Origin: Pseudomonadota bacterium
GTDB lineage: Bacteria; Pseudomonadota; Gammaproteobacteria; Burkholderiales; Thiobacillaceae
Length of the DNA: 5,090 nt
Assembly: GCA_021836225.1 (NCBI GenBank)
Contig: JAKBJA010000148.1
Location: 1 to 5,090 of the forward strand
Direction: 5' to 3'
Shown: positions 1-5,090 of the stretch, piece after piece
Layout: the number at the start of each line of letters is the position of its first letter
Position numbering within the stretch: position 1 is the stretch's first letter
Notes under the pieces: model-generated
Told to the model about the DNA's origin: nothing
The model's database searches: none
What the model saw: the letters and a program-made list of their open reading frames with translations, nothing else
Program-made: the position numbers and the translations under genes

Positions 1-578
1 CGCGGCTTAATTCCGGCCGCGCGCGCCAGCGAGCCGACGATCTTCAGGCGCGGCTGGAGAAGCGGCTCGCCGAACTTCAGCAGGAGCGTCAGTTATCGGC
101 GATGCCGCCGGTCGTCATCGGCGGCGCTCTGGTCGTTCCCGAGGCAATGGTCGCCACGGTCAATGGCGACACAGCGACAACCGCTGGCGCACAGGCACGC
201 GAAACTGCACGGGTGGAACAAGCAGCGATGGCTGCGGTGATGGAAGCCGAGCGGCGATTGGGCTACCAGCCGCGCGACGTAAGCGCCGACAATTGCGGCT
301 ACGACATCGAGTCTAAGGTCCCCGGCACTGGCCGGCTCCGGTTCATCGAGGTCAAAGGCCGCGCCGCCGGCGCCGACACGGTGACGGTAACGCGCAACGA
401 AATCCTGACCGCCCTCAACAAGCCCGACGAGTTCATTCTCGCGATCGTCGAGGTGGACGGCGATTCGGCCATCCCCCGATACGTCCACCGTCCGTTTCAG
501 AAGGAGCCGGACTTCGCTGCCGCCAGCGTGAACTACCGGCTTAGAGAGATCCTTGCCGAAAGCGAGAAGCCGAGCTGA
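1..578 (+). CDS. Helicase C-terminal end with DUF3883 nuclease-like domain (5' partial)
   Basis: The frame is open from the window edge (first full codon at base 3) to TGA at 576-578, giving 191 visible residues; the start is outside. Residues 6-33 are a charged, coiled-coil-like helix (repeated RxxxLxxRLxEL). A short linker containing PPVVIGGALVVP follows. This helix-linker-DUF3883 order is typical, in my memory, of the ends of large SNF2/DEAD-like helicases in defence loci. Residues about 70-180 form the DUF3883 domain: a helix (VEQAAMAAVMEAERRLGY), then GYDI with D101, then FIEVKGR with E116 and K118. This D...ExK arrangement is that of PD-(D/E)xK (Mrr-like) folds, so DNA cleavage or binding is possible; activity is inference. 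The helicase motor itself is not visible and is inferred from the family ending. The gene lies 57 bp upstream of the TIGR04255 gene on the same strand, probably in the same operon. An alternative is a non-helicase DUF3883 protein. Confidence 0.78.
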   Translation, partial: RLNSGRARQRADDLQARLEKRLAELQQERQLSAMPPVVIGGALVVPEAMVATVNGDTATTAGAQARETARVEQAAMAAVMEAERRLGYQPRDVSADNCGYDIESKVPGTGRLRFIEVKGRAAGADTVTVTRNEILTALNKPDEFILAIVEVDGDSAIPRYVHRPFQKEPDFAAASVNYRLREILAESEKPS

Positions 579-621
579 GGACGGGCGTGCCCGGCGTACG
601 CCGCTCCGTTACAATTGGAGG

Positions 622-626
622 GGAGG
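622..626 (+). promoter_or_regulatory. Shine-Dalgarno site deciding the TIGR04255 start
   Basis: GGAGG lies inside the purine-rich run GGAGGGGAGGAA (617-628), 9 nt before TTG at 636. This spacing is good for TTG 636. It argues against the upstream in-frame TTG at 615, which would sit before and inside the Shine-Dalgarno run. It is the strongest ribosome binding site in the window and falls in the only real intergenic gap (579-635), so the TIGR04255 gene appears to have independent translation initiation, unlike the coupled genes after it. Confidence 0.75.
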
Positions 627-635
627 AACCGCCTC

Positions 636-1391
636 TTGACAACTGCCGAGGAGCACCCAACTTACCCCAATCCGAGCATCCAGGAAGCCATCTGCCAGGT
701 AAGGTTTCGTCTTCCGGGGAACTGGGAACCCCCGTTCTTCGAGCTTTTTTACCGGCAGGTAAAAGATCAGTTCCCCGTGTTCGAGCCGGCCTCGATCGTG
801 GACCTCCAGATGCAGCTCGGCCCCGGGGCGCAAATGGCCCACTTCCTGGCCCCGCCGCGCCCCATGATGCGCTACAAGCGGCGCGACAACATGATGCTGC
901 TCCAGTTGGCTGCCGATTTCCTCACGGTCAACCTGCTGCCGCGCTACCCTGGCTGGGCCGTTATGCGAAGTGCAACGCTGGAGGCTTGGGAGCGGCTATC
1001 GAAAGCGCTTGAGCCGAGCGCGATTGTCCGGATCGGGCTAAGGTACATCAACCGGATCGAGCTGGCCGACGCCGCCGAGTCACCGGGAGGTTGGCTCGCG
1101 CCGAGCGACTACCTCGCCGCGGCCGCCGTTTGCTCGGCCCCAGGCCTGCTCTACCGGCTTGAGTGCCGGCCGGAAGCCCACACGAGCCTTATCGTGACCC
1201 TGGGTGAGGTGCGCCAGCCCGAGCCGAGAGCGCTAATCTTCGACATTGACTGCGTGAGCGACCGGGAGCATCCACCCAAGGCCGAGACAGTGGGGAGCAC
1301 CATTGACGCGCTGCACCGGCAGGCGTGGCAGGTCTTCAGCGCAAGCATGACGCCGCGCCTTCGGGCGCGCCTGGAGGGCCGACAGCCGTGA
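636..1391 (+). CDS. TIGR04255 family protein, function unknown
   Basis: A 251-residue soluble protein, about the usual length of the sporadically distributed TIGR04255 family. The recognisable parts are the N-terminal YPNPSIQEAICQVRF (10-24), a central stretch RYKRRDNMMLLQL running to LPRYPGW (79-107), RIGLRYINRIEL (132-143) and an FDIDC strand (202-206), ending FSASMTPRLRARLEG. No signal peptide, membrane segment or catalytic motif is seen. TTG 636 is chosen as start because GGAGG lies 9 nt upstream and the conserved N-terminal YPNP motif then begins at residue 10; TTG 615 would add seven residues encoded by the Shine-Dalgarno run. The stop TGA (1389-1391) overlaps the next gene's GTG, so both should be translated from one message. 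The family has no established biochemical role that I know of; members turn up in variable regions. Here it sits between a helicase and a DNA methylase, suggesting a defence accessory. Family assignment is from pattern memory, not a search. Confidence 0.8.
   Translation: MTTAEEHPTYPNPSIQEAICQVRFRLPGNWEPPFFELFYRQVKDQFPVFEPASIVDLQMQLGPGAQMAHFLAPPRPMMRYKRRDNMMLLQLAADFLTVNLLPRYPGWAVMRSATLEAWERLSKALEPSAIVRIGLRYINRIELADAAESPGGWLAPSDYLAAAAVCSAPGLLYRLECRPEAHTSLIVTLGEVRQPEPRALIFDIDCVSDREHPPKAETVGSTIDALHRQAWQVFSASMTPRLRARLEGRQP
1373..1377 (+). promoter_or_regulatory. Shine-Dalgarno site for the GTG-started small gene
   Basis: GGAGG lies inside the end of the TIGR04255 gene, 10 nt before GTG at 1388. 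It supports the GTG start over longer in-frame possibilities such as ATG 1325, which lies well inside the TIGR04255 gene and has no comparable site at the proper distance. Confidence 0.6.
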
Positions 1392-1795
1392 ACCAAACTC
1401 CTATCGCCTATCGCAGCTCCAGCGTAGCCTCCGGGGAGCTCCTGCTGGCCCTGGAAACATCGTTGCCCCCCGCGACGCAGAACATTGTCGCGCTGGCTCA
1501 GCTCGATCCCGTGGCAACGACCGGCCCCGATCTGCTCCGCCAGGTTTTATGCCGCCTGTTCGAGTCAGCCTCCGAAGCCGTTTCGGCGTCGGGGCCGGCC
1601 ACGGCGCTGGCAGGGCAAGCCGCAAAGCTTGTGCTGCCCGGCAGCGAAGCGCAGCGGCAAAAGAACCAGCCGGCGATCTCCCTGCTCCGCCAATGGCTGG
1701 CCGAGGACTCCGGCTACGACGAGGCGGTTTGGCCGGAACTCAAACGCTCCGTCGAAGAAAACCGCCTCTCCCCACGCAAGCGCTTCCATGATTAA
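1388..1795 (+). CDS. Small antitoxin-like partner of the downstream PIN protein
   Basis: A 135-residue protein starting at GTG 1388, which overlaps the preceding TGA as GTGA (4 nt) and has GGAGG upstream. The first ~85 residues are helical-looking and Ala/Leu-rich (LLALETSLPPATQNIVALAQL; LLRQVLCRLFESASEAV), without a recognised DNA-binding motif. The last ~40 residues read NQPAISLLRQWLAEDSGY, then W-x-ELKRSVEENRLSPRKRF. This tail (N-x-x-x-I-x-LL-x-x-WL, acidic stretch, W, LK, ENRLS-x-RK-x-F) matches, from memory, the tail of many small proteins encoded immediately upstream of PIN toxins, notably in cyanobacteria. That, together with the 8-nt overlap with the PIN gene, supports a toxin-neutralising role. 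This is an inference: the N-terminal half is unfamiliar and is not an obvious AbrB, RHH or Phd-type repressor. It could instead be an adaptor of the defence complex. Confidence 0.62.
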   Translation: MNQTPIAYRSSSVASGELLLALETSLPPATQNIVALAQLDPVATTGPDLLRQVLCRLFESASEAVSASGPATALAGQAAKLVLPGSEAQRQKNQPAISLLRQWLAEDSGYDEAVWPELKRSVEENRLSPRKRFHD

Positions 1796-2216
1796 GGCGG
1801 TGATGCTCGACAGCGGACCGCTGGGGATGGCCTGCCATCCGAAGCCGAATGCTGACTTCGCCCGCTGGCTTGAAGCGATTTGCGAGGCCGGCGTTACCGT
1901 GATGGTGCCGGAAATCGCCGATTACGAAATCCGCCGGGAGCTCTTGCGCAATGGACTGCAAAAGAGCGTCGAGCGCCTCGATAGCTTTAAGCAAAGCCTG
2001 GTGTATCGCCCCATCAACACCAACGTTATGTTACGCGCTGCCCGGTTCTGGGCGGACGCCAGGAACAGAGGAGTGACAACTGCCCACCCAGCCGCACTCG
2101 ACGGCGATGTCATCCTGGCTGCTCAGGCGCAAGAGGCCGGAGCGCTCGTCGTAACCGACAACCTCGGACATCTTTCTCAATTTGTCGACGCCAGACGCTG
2201 GACAGAGATTCGTTGA
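1788..2216 (+). CDS. PIN-domain ribonuclease, VapC-like toxin
   Basis: A 142-residue single PIN domain, the normal length for a VapC-type RNase. Expected metal-binding acids are present: D8 in VMLDSGPLG, E42/E47 in VPEIADYEIRREL, D105/D107 in LDGDVILAAQA and D124 in VVTDNLGHL, so it looks catalytically intact. By family, PIN toxins are Mg2+-dependent endoribonucleases cutting tRNA, rRNA or mRNA; the target here is unknown. The sequence closely recalls a widespread PIN subfamily (VLDSGPLG, VPEIADYEVRREL, DADVILAAQA, GHLSRF) common in cyanobacteria. ATG 1788 is the first good start and overlaps the upstream small gene by 8 nt; no Shine-Dalgarno is seen, so translation probably depends on reinitiation from the upstream gene, as in toxin-antitoxin pairs. 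Its TGA overlaps the methylase TTG by 4 nt, which ties it to the methylase message rather than leaving it a free-standing module. Confidence 0.85.
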   Translation: MIKAVMLDSGPLGMACHPKPNADFARWLEAICEAGVTVMVPEIADYEIRRELLRNGLQKSVERLDSFKQSLVYRPINTNVMLRAARFWADARNRGVTTAHPAALDGDVILAAQAQEAGALVVTDNLGHLSQFVDARRWTEIR

Positions 2217-5074
2217 CACCCCCAACGCGAAGAAAGCTGATTGAGGTGGCGCTGCCGCTGGAGGAGATCAACAAGCAGGCGGCGCGCGAGAAGTCCATCC
2301 GGCACGGGCATCCGAGCACGCTCCATCTATGGTGGGCGCGACGGCCGCTCGCGGCGTGCCGGGCCGTGCTGTTCGCCCAGCTCGTCGATGATCCCTCGAG
2401 CCATCCCGAGAAATTCCCGACCGAGCAGGCGCAGGAGCAGGAGCGCAAGCGGCTCTTCGGGATAATCGAGAACCTCGTCAAATGGGAGAACTCCAACAAC
2501 GAAGCCGTACTTCATGCGGCGCGCGCCGAGATTCTGAAGTCCTGCGACGGCAACCCGCCGCCGCTGCTGGACCCGTTCTGCGGCGGCGGCTCGATCCCGC
2601 TGGAGGCGCAGCGGCTCGGGCTCAAGGCCCACGCCAGCGACTTGAACCCCGTCGCCGTGCTGATCACCAAGGCGCTGATCGAGATTCCGCCGAAATTCGC
2701 AGGCAAGCCGCCAATCAATCCCCAGGCACGCAACAAGATGATCGCGGGGTCGTACCGTGGCGCGCAGGGACTGGCCGAAGATGTCCGCTACTATGGCAAG
2801 TGGATGCGCGACGAGGCGGAGAAGCGCATCGGCCATCTTTATCCCAGGGTCAAGGTCACGCCCGAGATGGCGAAGTCTCGCGACGACTTGAAGGGCCTGG
2901 TCGGCAGGGAGCTTACCGTAATCGCGTGGCTGTGGGCGCGGACGGTCAGATGCCCGAATCCGGCGTGCGGCGCGATGATGCCGCTGGTGCGCTCGTTTTG
3001 GCTCTCGACCAAGAAGGGCAAAGAGACTTGGGCCGAACCGATCGCGGAAAACGGATCGATTCGGTTCGAGGTGCGCGTAAAGGGCAGCCCGAAGATTGAG
3101 GGGACAGTCAATCGCAAGGGCGCAACCTGCGTCGCCTGCAAATCGCCGGTTCCGTTCGACCATGTACGACGGGAGGGTCGGGCGCACCGGATGTCGGAGA
3201 AGTTGATGACTATCGTGGCTGAAGGCATCCGAGGGCGCATCTACCTCGACGCCAATGACGGGCACGCGCGCGTTGCGGAACGCGCAAACCCAACTTGGCG
3301 CCCCGATTGCGAATTGCCGAAGAAGCATCGCAACTTCCAGACTCCGGCGTACGGCATGCCTAACGTTGGCGATCTCTTCACCCCGCGGCAGTTGGTGGCG
3401 CTGACGACGTTCAGCGATCTGGTGGGCGAGGCGCGCGAGCGCGTGCTCAAGGATGCGCGCGCATCGGGGATGGCCGAGGATCGCAAGGGCATCGACGAGG
3501 GCGGCCTCGGCGCGACAGCCTACGCCGACGCCGTCGCAACATATTTGGCCTTCGCCGTGGACAAAGTCGCCGACCGAAACTCAACCGTCGCAACTTGGGC
3601 AAGCAACAGGGAACACGCGAGAAACACGTTTACAAGACAGGCCTTGGCCATGGCTTGGGACTTCGCCGAGAGCAACGTGTTTTCAGGGTCGAGCGGTAAC
3701 TACGATGGAGGTGTTGACAGTATAGCATCCTTGCTTTTCGACCTGCCCGTTGCCGTCGAAGGCCGCGCCACACAGCTTGACGCGACCGCAGCTATCAACG
3801 GCACTGCGTCGCCTTTTATCTCTACTGACCCGCCTTACTACGACAACATCGGGTACGCAGATCTTTCTGACTTCTTCTACGTATGGCTCCGTCGATCGGC
3901 GGGAAATATTTACGCGCAGCTCTTCAGCACGCTGCTGGTGCCTAAGGCGCAGGAGCTGGTAGCGACTCCGTACCGATTCGAGGGCAGCAAGGAAAAGGCG
4001 CAGCGGTTCTTCGAGGAAAGATTAGGCAAGGCGTTCGCGCGAATGCGCGAGGCGCATAATCCCGCGTATCCCTTAACCGTCTTTTACGCCTTCAAGCAGG
4101 CGGAGGAGGAAGACAACGAAGACGAGGACGAAGCATCTTCGACGCTCGTTTCGACCGGCTGGGAGACAATGCTCGAGGGTTTGATCCGAACGGGATTTCA
4201 GATCACCGGTACTTGGCCGATGCGAACTGAGCTGGCCAGGCGGATGGTGGGCCGCGGCGCCAACGCGCTCGCTTCATCCGTTGTGCTCGCCTGCCGCCAG
4301 CGCCCCGACGATGCCCCGCTCGCTACCCGGCGCGAATTCGTCGAGGCTCTTCGCAACGAGCTTCCCGCCGCGCTCAAGAATCTCCAGCATGGCAGCATCG
4401 CGCCCGTCGATCTGGCGCAGGCCGCGATCGGCCCCGGCATGGCGGTCTTCTCGCGCTACTCGAAGGTGCTCGAAACCGACGGATCGCCGATGCGCGTGCG
4501 GACCGCGCTCGGACTCATCAACCAGGCGCTCGATGAAATCCTCGCCGCGCAGGAGGGCGAATACGACGCGGAGACGCGATGGGCGCTGGCATGGTTCGAG
4601 CAGTACGGAACCGCCGAGGGGAAATTCGGCGACGCCGAAACCCTCTCGCGCGCCAAGGACACCGCGGTCAACGCGCTCGAAGAAGCCGGAATTATCAAGG
4701 CCAAAGCCGGCAAGGTAAAACTCGTCCCTCGCGAAGGCCTGAACGGCGACTGGGACCCGGCCTCGGAGAAGCGGCTGACCATTTGGGAGCTGACGCAACA
4801 TCTGATTCGCGCCTTGGAGACCGGAGGCGAAGCGGCGGCGGCGCGGATCATCCGGCGCGTCAGCTCGTTGGCCGAGACGGCGAAGGACCTGGCCTACCGG
4901 CTCTATACGATATGCGACCGCAAGGGATGGCCGCAGGAGGCGCTCGCCTACAACATGCTGGTAAAATCCTGGCCGGAGCTTCAGAAGCTGGCCGCGAGCA
5001 CCGCCGGGACGGTTTCCGAGCTGCTTTCCGCAACTTCTCCCCCTGCGAGGGGGAGATTAAGAGGGGGTCCTTAG
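2213..5074 (+). CDS. DUF1156 domain DNA adenine-type methyltransferase
   Basis: A 953-residue SAM-dependent methyltransferase. Residues 5-62 are the DUF1156 signature (KLIEVALPLEEIN, REKSIRHGHPSTLHLWWARR). Motif I is DPFCGGGSIPLEA (120-132), with acidic D143 in ASDLNPVAV. The catalytic motif is DPPYYDNIGYADLSDFFYVW (539-558), an (N/S/D)PPY motif typical of exocyclic-amino (N6-adenine or N4-cytosine) methylation. Between them lies a ~390-residue insertion with C247-x4-C252 and C306-x2-C309, a likely zinc ribbon, and probably target recognition. An acidic EEEDNEDEDE patch is at 631-640; the C-terminal ~170 residues look helical. TTG 2213 is used because it overlaps the PIN stop (TTGA) and gives the family N-terminus directly; the Shine-Dalgarno is weak, consistent with translational coupling. 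The role is inferred as self-DNA marking in a defence system; such methylases are often followed by a DUF499 ATPase. The last ~13 residues (TSPPARGRLRGGP) are encoded by a REP-like hairpin and are unlikely to be ancestral. Confidence 0.92.
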   Translation: MTPPTRRKLIEVALPLEEINKQAAREKSIRHGHPSTLHLWWARRPLAACRAVLFAQLVDDPSSHPEKFPTEQAQEQERKRLFGIIENLVKWENSNNEAVLHAARAEILKSCDGNPPPLLDPFCGGGSIPLEAQRLGLKAHASDLNPVAVLITKALIEIPPKFAGKPPINPQARNKMIAGSYRGAQGLAEDVRYYGKWMRDEAEKRIGHLYPRVKVTPEMAKSRDDLKGLVGRELTVIAWLWARTVRCPNPACGAMMPLVRSFWLSTKKGKETWAEPIAENGSIRFEVRVKGSPKIEGTVNRKGATCVACKSPVPFDHVRREGRAHRMSEKLMTIVAEGIRGRIYLDANDGHARVAERANPTWRPDCELPKKHRNFQTPAYGMPNVGDLFTPRQLVALTTFSDLVGEARERVLKDARASGMAEDRKGIDEGGLGATAYADAVATYLAFAVDKVADRNSTVATWASNREHARNTFTRQALAMAWDFAESNVFSGSSGNYDGGVDSIASLLFDLPVAVEGRATQLDATAAINGTASPFISTDPPYYDNIGYADLSDFFYVWLRRSAGNIYAQLFSTLLVPKAQELVATPYRFEGSKEKAQRFFEERLGKAFARMREAHNPAYPLTVFYAFKQAEEEDNEDEDEASSTLVSTGWETMLEGLIRTGFQITGTWPMRTELARRMVGRGANALASSVVLACRQRPDDAPLATRREFVEALRNELPAALKNLQHGSIAPVDLAQAAIGPGMAVFSRYSKVLETDGSPMRVRTALGLINQALDEILAAQEGEYDAETRWALAWFEQYGTAEGKFGDAETLSRAKDTAVNALEEAGIIKAKAGKVKLVPREGLNGDWDPASEKRLTIWELTQHLIRALETGGEAAAARIIRRVSSLAETAKDLAYRLYTICDRKGWPQEALAYNMLVKSWPELQKLAASTAGTVSELLSATSPPARGRLRGGP
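5036..5067 (+). repeat. REP-like palindromic element at the methylase 3' end
   Basis: TCTCCCCC (5036-5043), a 5-nt loop TGCGA and GGGGGAGA (5049-5056) form a perfect 8-bp stem. TTAA and a second GAGGGGG copy (5061-5067) follow. The order palindrome-ATTAA-GAGGGGGT recalls dispersed intergenic repeats frequent in proteobacterial genomes (memory, not a search). It lies inside the coding frame and supplies the last codons. There is no T-run after the stem, so it is not a classic intrinsic terminator, though it may stabilise or attenuate the mRNA before downstream genes. Confidence 0.55.
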
Positions 5075-5090
5075 CGCCGAGCGGTCCCCC

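Noticed and set aside
93..488. 131-residue - strand frame opposite the DUF3883 domain
   Set aside because: Low-quality composition (His/Cys/Arg-rich) and antisense to a clear domain.
582..602. Palindromes CGGGCGTGCCCG and GGCGTACGCC in the intergenic gap as a terminator
   Set aside because: Stems are only 4-5 bp, they overlap and are therefore mutually exclusive, and no T-tract follows; at most a weak structure in a GC-rich spacer.
615..638. TTG 615 as start of the TIGR04255 gene
   Set aside because: It would translate the GGAGGGGAGG run itself and lacks an upstream Shine-Dalgarno; TTG 636 has ideal spacing.
636..664. TTGACA (636-641) as a promoter -35 box
   Set aside because: The hexamer at -10 distance (AACTTA, 659-664) does not match TATAAT, and TTGACA here is the start codon plus the second codon of the gene.
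587..1012. 141-residue + frame overlapping the TIGR04255 gene
   Set aside because: Pro/Gly/Arg-rich shadow with no domain; the overlapping frame encodes recognisable TIGR04255 motifs and has the ribosome binding site.
1485..1787. N-terminal extension of the PIN gene upstream of ATG 1788
   Set aside because: The in-frame upstream translation is Ser/Arg/Pro-rich noise over the small gene, and the PIN fold begins directly at MIKAVMLDSGPLG.
2327..3328. 333-residue open frame on the - strand
   Set aside because: It is antisense to the methylase in a GC-rich gene, Arg/Leu-rich with no recognisable domain, and the + strand frame carries conserved motifs across the same bases.
2213..5074. Calling the methylase DrmMI of DISARM
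   Set aside because: DUF1156 architecture is distinctive and no DrmA, DrmB or DrmC is visible in the window; similarity to DISARM is in overall logic only.
5063..5090. GGGGG (5063-5067) pairing with terminal CCCCC (5086-5090) as a terminator
   Set aside because: Only 5 bp with an 18-nt loop, cut by the window edge and competing with the better 8-bp stem at 5036-5056.

Overview
The window is a GC-rich (about 60-65% by eye) bacterial segment carrying one tightly packed operon, read entirely on the + strand. Bacterial coding is indicated by overlapping stop/start junctions, GTG and TTG starts, a clear Shine-Dalgarno site and near-absence of non-coding DNA. High GC and a REP-like CTCCCCC...GGGGGAG hairpin at the far end fit a proteobacterium or similar high-GC lineage, but the sequence does not fix the taxon.

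Layout: (1) 1-578, the C-terminal end of a large protein that I read as an SNF2-type helicase with a terminal DUF3883 domain, which has PD-(D/E)xK nuclease-like motifs; its start lies outside the window. (2) A 57-bp gap with a strong ribosome binding site. (3) 636-1391, a TIGR04255-family protein of unknown function, TTG start. (4) 1388-1795, a small protein whose C-terminal tail resembles proteins paired with PIN toxins, GTG start overlapping the previous stop by 4 nt. (5) 1788-2216, a PIN-domain ribonuclease with all expected acidic residues, overlapping the previous gene by 8 nt. (6) 2213-5074, a 953-residue DUF1156 DNA adenine-type methyltransferase with SAM motif DPFCGGG, catalytic motif DPPYYDNI and a zinc-ribbon-like insertion, TTG start overlapping the PIN stop by 4 nt. 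Its last codons run through a REP-like hairpin (5036-5056).

Taken together this looks like part of a multi-gene anti-phage defence locus of the helicase/DUF1156-methylase type, related in logic to DISARM and other methylase-helicase systems. The methylase would mark self DNA, the helicase-DUF3883 protein would act on unmodified DNA, and the embedded antitoxin-like/PIN pair could be a linked abortive or addiction arm. The TIGR04255 protein has no known role. The expected partner, a DUF499 ATPase, would lie just past the right edge. The unusual part is the three-gene cassette TIGR04255 - small protein - PIN, translationally coupled and placed between helicase and methylase.

No tRNA, rRNA, CRISPR array, insertion sequence or convincing promoter was seen. 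All non-trivial open frames on the - strand are shadows of these genes.
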